Source: Candidatus Melainabacteria bacterium (GTDB lineage: Bacteria; Cyanobacteriota; Vampirovibrionia; Obscuribacterales; Obscuribacteraceae). Taken from it: a DNA stretch of 64,000 nucleotides. The notes under the pieces are model-generated. The model did not search any database, was not told the DNA's origin, and worked only from the letters and a program-made list of their open reading frames with translations. The position numbers and the translations under genes are program-made. Shown here in pieces: positions 50,001 to 58,751 of this stretch. The stretch lies in contig JADJWK010000002.1 of the NCBI GenBank assembly GCA_016716405.1, positions 186,001 through 250,000 of the forward strand, given 5' to 3'. Each line of letters starts with the position of its first letter. The stretch's first letter is position 1.

Positions 50001-50152
50001 CCAGTCGCAATTCGCTGGGCACGGCGGTCTGCGGAGGGATGACCGTGGCAACCGTCATGAGCCTTCTGGTAGTTCCGGTCATTTATGTAGTAATCAATAA
50101 AATGAAGACAGCGGTCGGGCGAATAGTCAAATCTACTGCGGCAAAGTCTTGA
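47021..50152 (+). CDS. RND-family drug efflux pump, HAE1/AcrB type
   Basis: The 1043-residue inner-membrane transporter begins at a TTG (MFSDFFIKRPVFATVIAIIM) and has the full AcrB layout: twelve membrane helices, two large periplasmic loops, the proton-relay DD motif in GLVVDDAIVVVENIKR, and the C-terminal helices with GMASKNAILIVEFANHL. Hydrophobe/amphiphile efflux type rather than heavy-metal by overall pattern. It exports substrates from the periplasm with the adaptor and TolC-type channel. The TolC-like gene lies tail-to-tail, overlapping by 20 bases, so all three parts of a tripartite pump are here. Confidence 0.96.
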   Translation: MFSDFFIKRPVFATVIAIIMVLLGGIVIPNLPIAQYPQIAPPQVSIESTYIGANAEQVESSVTQLLEREINGVDSLKYIQSQSANDGRSKIVCTFDLERDVDLASVDVQTRVAAVSGKLPEEVKKTGTSIKKVSTSIVMVLGVYAEGGEYSSEFISNYVDLYLKDSFKRLPSVGDVSIVGERKYAMRVWLDPKKLAQYKLTPLDVSRAIQRQNKQVGAGDLGRAPAPPGQMYQINLRALGRLVEPEQFAEMVIARSDEGALVKLKDVGTVNLGAESYDTNGTYNGKKAVVVVIYLRPGGNAVQVSDAVTAELARLKKHFPPGLKVDVALDTTEAVKESIKEVVHTLIEAIFLVIVVIFFFLQDWRSTLVPSIAIPVSLVGTFVFMKMLGFSINTLTMFGLTLATGLVVDDAIVVVENIKRLIDEEGMSPMSAAFAAMREISGAVLATTLVLFAVFVPVAFFPGTTGQLYKQFAITISFSVGLSMINAFTLSPPLCALWLRPEDRSRQFIIFRKINDFINWVTRGYKRVLVKCIRFTPIVLIVFACCLGLTWWISRILPTAFVPDEDQGYFFTMIRAPEGTSLEYTTGIIEQAAAIQRKLPEVESVTGLGGFGFQGNGPNLGIMFTTLKPWDERKAPEKTVKGVLKRLRKPLSGITGASVVPFLPPAIEGLGSFGGFVFELQDLLGTDIQDLNNMAGQLIKKGNSSGDLQGLFTSFSANTPQLKLAVRRDEAERLNVDIGDILDTLQTLSGSAYINDFDFLNKTYRVYVQAGDAFRTRPKDLFEYYVRSRDGSMVSMKNLINEDFALTAQVISHYNLFRSAEINGNPAPGRSSGEGIEAMEKLATGLLPAGMTFEWSGISLEEIQAGSSAIFIFILGIVFVYLVLSAQYESYVDPLIIMLSVPLAVLGAFSFQLMRGLENDIFCQIGLVMLIGMASKNAILIVEFANHLRDSAGMPMVHAVIKASVLRLRPILMTALAFIIGILPLVFATGAGSASRNSLGTAVCGGMTVATVMSLLVVPVIYVVINKMKTAVGRIVKSTAAKS

Positions 50153-51884
50153 GCCCTCGGGTCAGGGTGTTGAAAGAGATCAACCCGAGACGGTGGAGCA
50201 GGGTGGCCTGGGCGGTGTTGTATTGAATCAGGGCGCTCGCTTTATTGATAAGGGCCTGGGTGTAGTCTCGCTGGGCGACCACGACATCGGTCTGGGTTCC
50301 CAGGCCCTCTTTGAGGCGAAGAACCGCTATGCGTAGAGCCTCTTCGGAGGAGTCCACTTCGGCAGTGGTCTCTTTCACCAGGCTCTCGGCGTCTATTGAG
50401 CTCGTGAAGGCGTTGCGCACCTGCTGGTAGACTTTGTAGAGCTCGCTGTTGCACTCGAGCTGGGCTCGGCGAGCGAGCCAGCGGCTCTTCTGGATATTGG
50501 CCAGGTCCGGTACCCCCATGGACCCGAGCTTCCACTGCACATCGACACCGATGAGAAAGAGCGCCCGCATGTCGAACTCGGTGTTACTGCCGGTACCCTG
50601 CACCAGGGGGAGAGAGCCGCCGCCCGATACCACCGGTGTCACCGAGGTATCACCGCTGGTGCCGGAGGACAGAGGCACCTGCTGCTGGCTGGTGTTGCTG
50701 GCGATATTGGCTCCGGTGCCGGCTACCGCGCCGCCGAAAGAGACGGTAGGTAGTAGCGGAGCCTTGGCCACCTTGACCTGCTCCCGGGCCGCCAGTCTCA
50801 ATTGCTCGTATTTGGCGAGCTCAGGTCTCGACTTGACCGCCGCATTGACCAGGGAGCCTATCGGCAAACGGTTGTCCACCAGGCGGGTTTTGGCCAGGAC
50901 CCGGTCGTTGACGGTGAGATCGCGCTCGGGATTGAGATAAAGAGCGGTGGCCAGATCGATGGCGGCCTGACGTCTTTTCACTTGCTGGGAGATGAGAGCC
51001 TGGCGGTCCCGGCTCAACTGGCTGCGGGCCTGCATCACCTCCAGCCTGGTTGCAGCGCCTTCTGCGTAGAGGTCCTCGTTGAGCTTCAAGATCGACTTGG
51101 ACTCCTCCACGGCCTTTACCCGGATCTGCAGAAGAGCGTCATGGAGAACCAGGTCATAGTAGAGCCTGGTGGCCTCGAGCAGGACGTCGTTTATGGTTCC
51201 CGACAGTCCCTGCCTGGTGGCTTTGAGCTGGTGGCGCGCCAGAAGCGCACCATGTAAGATGCCGCCACCGCGGTAGAGATAGAGATTGAAGCCGCTGACA
51301 GTGTTGAGATAAGGGCTGTTGATTCGGATCGCGGCACCGGCCGGGCTGGCGAAGGCTCCCTTGAGACCCTGGTAGCTGACGCTGTTCATCAGGTCAGGTA
51401 GAAAGCGACCGACGGAGCCGTAGTAGTTCCATTCACCGGCTTTCTCGTCCGCCCGCGAGATCTTGATAGCGAGGTTGTTACTCAGGGCCTCTCTGAGAAC
51501 ATCCCCGAGATTGATCTCGCGCTTACCGTCCGCGTCGATATGAAGCGGATCAAGCGGCTGCTCAAGCGTGATAAGCGCCTTCAAGGCGGGAGGCTTGACA
51601 ATCATTTTCTCCGGATCGATGAGAATCGTCTCTTTCTCCTCGATCCGGTCGAAATCGCTGGTTCTATCTGCAGATTCATTGATCGGGGGTCTGAGCTCAT
51701 CGGCCGCCCCGGCAGGTGACATCAGTGTTGTCAAAGTTGTCAAAAGAATTGCGAAAAGGACTGCTGCCAGGCACATGGCGCGCCCGGCGCTCGGCGGTCT
51801 GGAAGATTCACCTGACCCTGGCACTTGGATACTCTGTACGGAATTGATCGCGTTGAGTTTAGCCTGATGCGCGGAGTCTTTCAT
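50133..51884 (-). CDS. TolC-family outer membrane efflux protein
   Basis: The 583-residue protein has an N-terminal hydrophobic segment (AVLFAILLTTLTTLMSPAGA, residues 41-60) as a signal peptide and two TolC-type repeats, each with coiled-coil alpha hairpins (for example LKLNEDLYAEGAATRLEVMQ and LRLKEGLGTQTDVVVAQRDY), the classic outer-membrane factor motifs. A low-complexity Ser/Gly/Thr loop (QQVPLSSGTSGDTSVTPVVSG) lies between halves. It is most likely the exit duct for the convergent RND pump. The start at 51884 has AAGAG upstream; an internal Met37 would remove the leading tail. Confidence 0.92.
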   Translation of the reverse strand: MKDSAHQAKLNAINSVQSIQVPGSGESSRPPSAGRAMCLAAVLFAILLTTLTTLMSPAGAADELRPPINESADRTSDFDRIEEKETILIDPEKMIVKPPALKALITLEQPLDPLHIDADGKREINLGDVLREALSNNLAIKISRADEKAGEWNYYGSVGRFLPDLMNSVSYQGLKGAFASPAGAAIRINSPYLNTVSGFNLYLYRGGGILHGALLARHQLKATRQGLSGTINDVLLEATRLYYDLVLHDALLQIRVKAVEESKSILKLNEDLYAEGAATRLEVMQARSQLSRDRQALISQQVKRRQAAIDLATALYLNPERDLTVNDRVLAKTRLVDNRLPIGSLVNAAVKSRPELAKYEQLRLAAREQVKVAKAPLLPTVSFGGAVAGTGANIASNTSQQQVPLSSGTSGDTSVTPVVSGGGSLPLVQGTGSNTEFDMRALFLIGVDVQWKLGSMGVPDLANIQKSRWLARRAQLECNSELYKVYQQVRNAFTSSIDAESLVKETTAEVDSSEEALRIAVLRLKEGLGTQTDVVVAQRDYTQALINKASALIQYNTAQATLLHRLGLISFNTLTRGLKTLPQ

Positions 51885-51902
51885 TTGCTACTCTTAAAGA
51901 CT

Positions 51903-53654
51903 ATGTCGATATTAATTTTGCCAATCGTATTGCTTCTTTCCTGTCTCATGCCAGGTGGTGCGGCTCTCGCTTCGCCGGCATCGTCGCCTGTTCCGGGTCG
52001 GGAAGAGGCCAGTCGATTTTTCTTTGCCGGGCAATACGACCCGGCCAGGGCGATCATCGAGAGGACAGGTGCGGCAAGCGATGACCGGGCCGGGCTGAAT
52101 CTCGCCCTGCTCGACATCATTCAGGGCCGGAAGAAGAGCGCTTACAGGGCTCTCAAGGCTATCGACAGCCGCCTCAAGACCTCGACCAGCTGCCCGGTGC
52201 TCATGCGAGCCGATGTCGAGGCGGCCCTTGCCGAGTGCGAATACGACAGCGGGCAGATCGATCATGCCCTGGCCCATTATGAGTTCGCCTGGAGCATCTA
52301 CGGGCGAGCCTTCGGGCCTTTGAGCGCCGATAACATCGTCTGTATGGAAGGTCTTGCCGGTAGCCTGATCCGCAAGAGGAAATTCGACGAGGCCGCCGAG
52401 CTGCTCACCAGTATCGCCATTATCGATCGGACTCTCTATGGCGAGACCAGCGAGCGTTTCTATCTTACTTTGCGAATGCTTACCGCCTGCTATGCCGCCA
52501 TGGGGCGCAGCGATATCGCCGATGCCCTCAGTGGATTCAGTATGGCCAGCGCTCGCTATAGCGACTATCAGCAAGTCATGGCAGTTCCCGTAAAGGCAAT
52601 GGCAGAAGGAAAGATCAGCCAGGCGGAGCTCGAGTCCGCGGACCGGCGGGTGCGTTCCCTGGTGCTGGGCGGCTCGGACAGGGACGCGGCCAGGAACAAG
52701 CTGGCCGGTTTCCTTCCGGTGCTTTTCAACAGCCCTCCGGTAAGCGGTCATGTGCGGCCGCGAGATTTCGACAACTGGACTCTGCCGATCTTCGGCGAGA
52801 ATCGCCAGATGACCCCGGTCTCAATTGATCCTTTCCAGCCCGTGAGGACTTTCATCATCTGCATACATGGATTTGGGCTTTCCGGTGACTCCTACGCCGA
52901 CTTCGGAAGGCGTATGGCGAAACGAGGCCATGCGGTGCTGGCCATGGACATGCTCGGCTTCGGAGACTACTCCTTGAAGAAGGGAACCGATACCATCAAT
53001 ACCGGAATCTGGCTCAAGCAGGTGGTGTCGGTGGTGGATGAGCTGCGCCGCAATAATCCCGGGCTCAGAGTCGTCTTGATGGGCGAGTCCATGGGTGGCG
53101 CGATCGCTCTGCAGAGCGCGGCTCTCTGTCAGGACAGGCTCGGTGGGCTTATCTGCTCGGTTCCCGGCGGCGAGCGTTATGGCCAGGTGCGTGAATCACT
53201 GATGGTGGCAAGAAGATTCTTGCGCAGCAAGTGGAAGCCGATAGATATAGGCACAGATATCAATAAGCAGATGTTCCTCGATCCGGAAAAGCAGAAGCTG
53301 GAGGATCTGGATAACTCCAGGGGCATGGTGGCGCCGGAGGAGCTCAGGCGTTTCCAGAAGTTCATGCGGCAGAGCGTGAGAATCGCCCCGCAGATAGAGG
53401 CGGTGCCGAGCATATTCTTCCAGGGATTCAGCGACAGGTTGGTGAAACCGAAAGGCACCGCCGAGATTTACAAAGCCGTCAAGTGTCCTGCCAAGGATCT
53501 GATCATCGTGGGGAATCAGGAGCACCTGATTTTCGAGGAGGGCGAATGTCCCGAGTGGATAATCGACTGCCTGGACGGCTGGTTGCAGAACAAAGTGGTA
53601 GCCGCATCACCGCCTGACGGCGATGGCGTACATGACGGCGCCAAGAGCGACTAG
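51903..53654 (+). CDS. Exported alpha/beta hydrolase with N-terminal helical repeat domain
   Basis: The 583-residue product has a signal sequence (LILPIVLLLSCLMPGGAALA), a TPR-like helical region (residues 30-250) and a C-terminal serine hydrolase domain: oxyanion loop CIHGFGLSG, nucleophile elbow GESMGGA, acid DRLVKPK and catalytic His in NQEHLIFEEG. It resembles monoacylglycerol lipase/lysophospholipase type enzymes of the S33 clan. Likely periplasmic or envelope-bound, acting on lipids. Start at ATG 51903; an ATG at 51867 overlaps the divergent tolC-like start. The 3' end overlaps the LptF/LptG-type gene by 48 bases. Confidence 0.82.
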   Translation: MSILILPIVLLLSCLMPGGAALASPASSPVPGREEASRFFFAGQYDPARAIIERTGAASDDRAGLNLALLDIIQGRKKSAYRALKAIDSRLKTSTSCPVLMRADVEAALAECEYDSGQIDHALAHYEFAWSIYGRAFGPLSADNIVCMEGLAGSLIRKRKFDEAAELLTSIAIIDRTLYGETSERFYLTLRMLTACYAAMGRSDIADALSGFSMASARYSDYQQVMAVPVKAMAEGKISQAELESADRRVRSLVLGGSDRDAARNKLAGFLPVLFNSPPVSGHVRPRDFDNWTLPIFGENRQMTPVSIDPFQPVRTFIICIHGFGLSGDSYADFGRRMAKRGHAVLAMDMLGFGDYSLKKGTDTINTGIWLKQVVSVVDELRRNNPGLRVVLMGESMGGAIALQSAALCQDRLGGLICSVPGGERYGQVRESLMVARRFLRSKWKPIDIGTDINKQMFLDPEKQKLEDLDNSRGMVAPEELRRFQKFMRQSVRIAPQIEAVPSIFFQGFSDRLVKPKGTAEIYKAVKCPAKDLIIVGNQEHLIFEEGECPEWIIDCLDGWLQNKVVAASPPDGDGVHDGAKSD

Positions 53655-54713
53655 CGCCAGGCAGGGCAGGAGTGCCGCCATTAGCGGTGGCAGCAGATTA
53701 TTGGTGGCCAGGGCTCCTGAGGCCGAGCGGATCGAGAAATAGGAGACCAGGAGTGCGCCACCGTATGCCACACCGGCTACGGTGCGCCGCCGGCGCCCGA
53801 TAAGAGTAATGGGGAAGGCGGCGAAAGTGATCACCAGGCAGGCCAGGGGATCGATGAACTTCCTGTAGTAGTCGGTCCATGTCTCCGGTGAGACAGGCTT
53901 GCCCTCCGCTTGCAGCTTGTCGATATACTGCCGTAGCCTGGCGGAGCTGAGCTCGAAGGGGAAGGGCTCGCGATTCTCCGGGAGAAAACGGCCAACGTCG
54001 GGTGGGGTGATTAGCATTCTCTTGAAATGGCTGCTCGAGACCGAGTGATCGGGCTGATCAGGCAGAGTGTAGGTATTGCCGTCGAAGAGATACCAGCTTT
54101 CGTTCTTGTAATAGCCTGTGGGCGCCCAGGTGATCTGCACATTTTTCCGGTCGGCGACATCGAATATGGTGGCCATCTCGAACTCCGAGCCGTGCCGAGA
54201 GTGGATCAAGTAGATCTTGATGACATTCCCGTCACTGTCTTTGACGGCGCTGGAGAAATCGTTGATCCCGTATAGCTGGGGCAGGTCATGGCGGGATGCC
54301 GCCACCACGGTCAGCTTGAGGGAAGACTTCAGGCAGTCCGGAGCGACGAATTCGTTGATGGCGAACGAAACCCCGGCGCAGCTGACGGCGATGACGATGA
54401 ACGGCAGAAAGATCCGGTTGGTGCTAACACCGCTTGTCTGCAGGGCCGTCATCTCGGAATCGGCAAGCATCCTGTGCAGCACCATCATCGTGCCGATCAG
54501 AACCCCGGCGGGCAGGCAGCGGACGATAATCTCCGGGAGCTGCAGGGCTGTCATCAGGAAGAAGAGATCAACCGGGCAACCGAAGTCTTTGACATAAGAG
54601 AGCATCCTTTTCACTTCGTCGGTGAAAAGAAGGAGCCCGGCCGGAAGCGTCGTGCCGATCAGGAGCATGACGACGAATTCGTAGTAGCAGTATCGATCGA
54701 GGATCTTGAGCAT
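53607..54713 (-). CDS. LptF/LptG-family permease
   Basis: The 368-residue inner-membrane protein has the YjgP/YjgQ pattern: an N-terminal RYCYYEFVVMLLIGTTLPAG, PEIIVRCLPAGVLIGTMMVLH, MTALQTSGVSTNRI coupling-helix region, a periplasmic beta-jellyroll and C-terminal three helices with FPITLIGRRRRTVAG. It works with LptB as the permease of the LPS ABC extractor. Only one permease is present here, so the partner must be elsewhere or it is a homodimer. The ATG at 54713 lies right after the lnt stop, so it is the third gene in the operon. Confidence 0.9.
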   Translation of the reverse strand: MLKILDRYCYYEFVVMLLIGTTLPAGLLLFTDEVKRMLSYVKDFGCPVDLFFLMTALQLPEIIVRCLPAGVLIGTMMVLHRMLADSEMTALQTSGVSTNRIFLPFIVIAVSCAGVSFAINEFVAPDCLKSSLKLTVVAASRHDLPQLYGINDFSSAVKDSDGNVIKIYLIHSRHGSEFEMATIFDVADRKNVQITWAPTGYYKNESWYLFDGNTYTLPDQPDHSVSSSHFKRMLITPPDVGRFLPENREPFPFELSSARLRQYIDKLQAEGKPVSPETWTDYYRKFIDPLACLVITFAAFPITLIGRRRRTVAGVAYGGALLVSYFSIRSASGALATNNLLPPLMAALLPCLALVALGAVMYAIAVRR

Positions 54714-54715
54714 GC

Positions 54716-56377
54716 CTACCTGAACCACCTGGTGAAAGGAGTCGTGTCATCGAAGAATCGCACTTCCTGGGTGAGGGCGCAGGCCTGTCTGAGAGGCGCC
54801 CGCTTGAGCACCCGCCCCCGGGCGTCGATGAAAGCAGAAGGACCTGTGCTCGTTCCGAAGACGAAGTAACGGTGGCTCTCCACTGCCCTGATGACGGCCA
54901 CGGCGATGGACTGATCGCCCAGGAGCCTGGTCTGGAACCACATCGTATTGCTCGAGTCCACCAGGATCTCGCCGCCCCGCCTGACACTGTCCGCCGCCAG
55001 CTCCGGCGAGATTAGCTCGCAGCAGATTAGCGGCGCTATCTTGTGGCCTCTGACTGTAAAGACCACCGGGTCCCTGCCCTCGGTGAAACCTTCACGGCGT
55101 GGTGTGAGAGTGCCGCACAGACCGCCCAGGGGCGAATTCAGGATCCATGCCGGGGTGTGCTCGCCGAAAGGAACGAGATAGCGTTTGCGATAGATCTCCG
55201 CCTGCCCCCTGGCTGTCTTTCCGAAAACAGCGGCGGCGTTGTAGATCCGGTGCGGTCCTCTGTCTTCTTCATTCTTGTCCCTTCGATCATTTTTGTCCCT
55301 TCGATCATTTTTGTCTTCGTCCACGGCTCCGATGAGCCAGTCCTGGTCGCTGGCTGCGGCGGTTTTCCCGAGCTTCTCGAAGACTTCGGGATAGGTGCTC
55401 ACCGGCACCGGCATGGACCATTCGGGCCAGACGCAGATTCCCGGAGGGCTCTTGGCCGCCAGTCCCTGGTAGCGATCGAAGTGCTTTCGGGGATCGATCT
55501 CGTTGAGCCCGAAAAGAAGATTGCCCTGCAAGACCGAGACGGTCACCGGCTTGCCGGCCGGCCGCTCCCAGTCGGTGCCCAGACGGCAGGAGCCGTAGAC
55601 AAGGGACGCCACGAGAATTCCCTCCAGGACAAGCAGGGAGGCGATCAGGCTGGCTCGGGACGGGAAGGGTGGTCCCAGGCGATCGGCAAGACGGTAGACA
55701 CTGGTGAAAAGCGACAGCAGAAAAGTGTTCGTCATGACGATCAGGAAACTTATCCCGATACCGCCTATGATACTGGCGATCTGAATGAGCTCCTGGCAGT
55801 GGTACTGAGAGTATTCGATCAGAGACCAGGGCACCGCCACCGATGACAGATGGTTTCCGAGCTTGTTGAAGATGAGGACATAGACGAGGGGCACCACCGG
55901 CATGGCCGGCAGAAGCAGCCTGCCGTCTCGCCTGGTCGGGATTAGACCACCGGTCAGGGGCAGATAACGCAGTACCGAGGCGAAAGTTCCGTAGAGAGCC
56001 CCCTGCTGCATGGCCACCAGAATCCAGACGGCACTGTTGGCGATGGCGGTGTAAGGTCTGAGACCTTCCGGCCAGACCAGGGGATCGAAATTGAGCATGA
56101 AGTTGTTGTAGACGAGGTTATAGGCGTAGCCGAAAAACACCGCCCTGTAGAAAGCCTGCGAAACCGTGCTGCTGGTGAAAGTCGCGGCAAGAAGCGGAAT
56201 CAGTCCGAACCAGGCTATATACCACTGATCCATGCCGGGGGAGCTCAGGGCGAAAATCGCGCCGGCCAGGCTGAGGGCCAGATAAACCTGGTGCTCGTGC
56301 CTGTAATAGGCCGCGTTTCTCCGGACGGCGTCCGCAGTCTCCAGGAGTTTTGCCGGTGCTCTAGTTGACATGCTCAT
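54716..56377 (-). CDS. lnt: Apolipoprotein N-acyltransferase
   Basis: The 553-residue integral membrane enzyme transfers an acyl chain from phospholipid to the N-terminal Cys of lipoproteins. Six to eight N-terminal helices precede a nitrilase-like domain with the Glu-Lys-Cys catalytic triad: VWPEWSMPVP, YRKRYLVPFGEH and LICCELIS. A 6-residue tandem repeat (DKNDRR, 55275-55310) is inserted in a loop. The start overlaps the end of the upstream membrane glycosyltransferase by 17 bases. The presence of Lnt supports a diderm envelope. Confidence 0.93.
   Translation of the reverse strand: MSMSTRAPAKLLETADAVRRNAAYYRHEHQVYLALSLAGAIFALSSPGMDQWYIAWFGLIPLLAATFTSSTVSQAFYRAVFFGYAYNLVYNNFMLNFDPLVWPEGLRPYTAIANSAVWILVAMQQGALYGTFASVLRYLPLTGGLIPTRRDGRLLLPAMPVVPLVYVLIFNKLGNHLSSVAVPWSLIEYSQYHCQELIQIASIIGGIGISFLIVMTNTFLLSLFTSVYRLADRLGPPFPSRASLIASLLVLEGILVASLVYGSCRLGTDWERPAGKPVTVSVLQGNLLFGLNEIDPRKHFDRYQGLAAKSPPGICVWPEWSMPVPVSTYPEVFEKLGKTAAASDQDWLIGAVDEDKNDRRDKNDRRDKNEEDRGPHRIYNAAAVFGKTARGQAEIYRKRYLVPFGEHTPAWILNSPLGGLCGTLTPRREGFTEGRDPVVFTVRGHKIAPLICCELISPELAADSVRRGGEILVDSSNTMWFQTRLLGDQSIAVAVIRAVESHRYFVFGTSTGPSAFIDARGRVLKRAPLRQACALTQEVRFFDDTTPFTRWFR
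55275..55310 (-). repeat. 18-base tandem repeat inside lnt
   Basis: The 18-base unit ttgtcccttcgatcattt (forward reading) occurs twice exactly, with a partial third. It encodes DKNDRR-DKNDRR in a loop before the catalytic Lys region and keeps the frame. Probably a neutral slippage insertion. Confidence 0.8.
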
Positions 56378-58178
56378 GACCGTAACGGGCGGAAATCTTC
56401 CTCAGCGCGATGTCGTAATTTTCCAGGACCAGGACTTCCCTGTATTTCCAGGGAAGCCAGGAGTGGAAGGGGACGCTGCCTATCTGCCTGTAGCCGGCAA
56501 GCGGTATGAATGAGATCACATAGTCCTCGCTGAAAACAGGCCACCAGCGCAGCAAGTTATAGGGGCTCTGACCGCGCCGCTCACTGGGCACGAGATGGTC
56601 CAGGTCCTTCTTGACGAAGAGATTCCATGCCGCTATGTCGGTGTTGAAGATATATTCGGCGCCGCCGTCGATGCGTTTTGGATCGATGCCCTTATGCTCG
56701 AGGCTTGCAATTGCCTGCCAGCGGGCTCGATTCCAGGACATATAATTCTCCTGCTGTCCCTCGAAAAGTGCTCCCATGCAAAGGGTTATGAGAAGCGCCG
56801 GAATCATTGCCAGCTTGAGATTCATGCGACTGATAGTGAGACAGACGAAGATCAGTGCCGGCACCAGAAGGTCCACGAGATAGCGGTCATAGCTCCGCAC
56901 GGCGATGTGGAATGTGCAATAGGCGAAGCCCAGAAGAAATACCGCTCCGGCATAGAGCCTGGCGGTGCGATTTCGATTGCTTTCACCATCGGCGTCCGCG
57001 AAGAAAGCATTCTTCAGACCCTCGAAGAAAAGGCGGGTGCCGTTGACCAGAAGAGGCAGAAGCAGAAACGATAGGACCACCACTGAAGCTGTTGCCAGGA
57101 CACAGAAGATTGATGTCCTGGTCTCATGCCAGTTTCCGACTATGCTGCGAGAGCCGATCTGATCGAGGTGCCAGATGTTGCGGAAAAAAGGCATCATGTC
57201 GCAGGTTGCAAAGATAGCGTATAGTGTCCCTGCCACCATGACAAGAGCCGGTGCCCAGAGAAGGGATTTGCGGTCGAGAAGATCCCTTAGATTCTCGCGT
57301 TTGAGACTAACCACAATAAGCGGCAGGAGGAAGACCGAAAAATAGGCGATGACCTGTCCGGCACGCATCAAAATCACCTGACCGATTTCTCTCGGCATAG
57401 CGACAAGCAACTCGATAAAAGCCCCGGCCCGCTCCTTATGGCAGTGATAGGCGTCGAGCATGGTGCCGGTGGATTCCATGTAGCGGTCCAGGGCGACGGA
57501 CACGCCAATCGGAATAATCACCAGAAGGCACGCCTCGAGCGCCGGAAGCTGCCTTTTCGTCAATTTCAGGGCGATCAGGAGGAGATTCGGCAGGGCCCAG
57601 ATGGCGCTCGACTGGCGAATGCCGGTGGCGAGCGCGAAAAGGAGACCGGCAAGAAGGTAGTGCTTGCCGCTGTTACTCTTTATAGCGGTTATAGTGAAGA
57701 GCTGGGCGCAGCTGACAAGGGCCACTGCGGGCATGTCGGTCATATAGCTGAACTGCAGATTGAGCACCAGGGGATTGACGGCAACAGCCAGGCAGGCAAG
57801 ACCGGCAAGCTCTCGGCGTATCTCCAGCTGGCGGGCGATATGATAAACAGCCAGCATGGTGATCAGGGTCGAGGCGATCGAGAGATATCGGAGGCCCTCA
57901 AAGGAGAACCCGAAGAGTTTGGCGAAAATCCCGGCAAGAATATGCAGGTAGCAGCTCGAGGAGCTGGCAAAGAGCTCGAAATGTCCCTTGGATAGAAGGA
58001 TCTGAACCGACTTGTAATAGATGTAGTCGTCGTTTGTGGGAAACTCCCCGGACGGGCAGACCAGGATCACGCAGGCGAGGAAGAATGCCACCGCCAGGGC
58101 GACCGGCAGATATGCTTTCACAGCTTGTGATTTAAGCTCTGGTGAGACCGCCAAGCTCCCGGTCAAAGCAAATTCCAA
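56361..58178 (-). CDS. Polytopic GT39-like (dolichyl/undecaprenyl-phosphate sugar) transferase
   Basis: The 605-residue protein has about 11-12 membrane helices and the GT-C hallmark DD in the first loop (EFPTNDDYIYYKSVQILL), as in PMT/ArnT-type glycosyltransferases using polyprenyl-phosphate sugar donors. A large C-terminal periplasmic part follows (NRARWQAIASLEHKGIDPKR). It starts at a TTG. It is the first gene of a three-gene operon with lnt and an LptF/LptG permease, so a role in modifying LPS or lipoprotein glycans is plausible. Donor and acceptor unknown. Confidence 0.8.
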   Translation of the reverse strand: MEFALTGSLAVSPELKSQAVKAYLPVALAVAFFLACVILVCPSGEFPTNDDYIYYKSVQILLSKGHFELFASSSSCYLHILAGIFAKLFGFSFEGLRYLSIASTLITMLAVYHIARQLEIRRELAGLACLAVAVNPLVLNLQFSYMTDMPAVALVSCAQLFTITAIKSNSGKHYLLAGLLFALATGIRQSSAIWALPNLLLIALKLTKRQLPALEACLLVIIPIGVSVALDRYMESTGTMLDAYHCHKERAGAFIELLVAMPREIGQVILMRAGQVIAYFSVFLLPLIVVSLKRENLRDLLDRKSLLWAPALVMVAGTLYAIFATCDMMPFFRNIWHLDQIGSRSIVGNWHETRTSIFCVLATASVVVLSFLLLPLLVNGTRLFFEGLKNAFFADADGESNRNRTARLYAGAVFLLGFAYCTFHIAVRSYDRYLVDLLVPALIFVCLTISRMNLKLAMIPALLITLCMGALFEGQQENYMSWNRARWQAIASLEHKGIDPKRIDGGAEYIFNTDIAAWNLFVKKDLDHLVPSERRGQSPYNLLRWWPVFSEDYVISFIPLAGYRQIGSVPFHSWLPWKYREVLVLENYDIALRKISARYGHEHVN

Positions 58179-58275
58179 CGGGTAAGGGATTTCAGGCAGT
58201 CAAGTATAGAGCCTGAAGCCACCACATAAGTAATATATGTCTTCTAAACTATGATCCGGAAATTTGATCTAAACG

Positions 58276-58304
58276 CTAAAAAGCCGCCGAAAACCGGCGG
58301 CTTT
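58276..58304 (-). terminator. Rho-independent terminator of the small gene
   Basis: On the minus strand AAAGCCGCCG and CGGCGGCTTT form a 10-base stem with a 5-base loop, then TTTTTAGCG. It lies 21 bases after the stop of the 58-residue gene, between it and the membrane glycosyltransferase operon. An outer GATCTAAAC/GTTTAGATC dyad encloses it (58266-58320). Confidence 0.85.
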
Positions 58305-58324
58305 CGAGATAGTTTAGATCTCTA

Positions 58325-58501
58325 TCAGGAACTGGTGGAGCCGCTGGTCTGTTGGAACAGGATGAGCCTTTGAGCGTTCTGCTGGGCATTGGGACCGCCG
58401 CCTGCTCTGGCGCTCTCAGTGAAGAAAGCTCCGAACAGGGTGACACAGATAATCGCTATGAGCACCAGGGCTCCGGTGCCGTTTTTCTTTTGATTTGCCA
58501 T
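58325..58501 (-). CDS. Small single-span membrane/exported protein
   Basis: The 58-residue product begins MANQKKNGTGALVLIAIICV: a short Lys-rich start, one hydrophobic segment (about residues 10-26), an ESARAGGG stretch that could be cleaved, and a Gln/Ser-rich tail. No family recognised. Start at ATG 58501 is preferred to the longer frame (58660), which lacks a signal. It has its own terminator. Gene status rests on the clear terminator and signal-like N-terminus. Confidence 0.5.
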   Translation of the reverse strand: MANQKKNGTGALVLIAIICVTLFGAFFTESARAGGGPNAQQNAQRLILFQQTSGSTSS

Positions 58502-58751
58502 TAGCCTAGTAAATCCTCTCTGAGAACTCAGCGTTTGAAAAGGTTGCGCCTTATAGTAACTTGGTCTGCCCGGCTCTTTCAAGCACCGGCAAGAGACAAT
58601 GCGAGCAAAGTAAACAAAAGGAAAAAGCTTCGGCTGAGGCATGGCGGCGAGCGAAAACATACTTCGTTGTTGAATTAAGTTTGTTTCATGAACCTCGAGA
58701 CGGACCTATAAAATTAGTTTGCGCCAGAGCCAGGGAGGGCAAGCCGGAACC

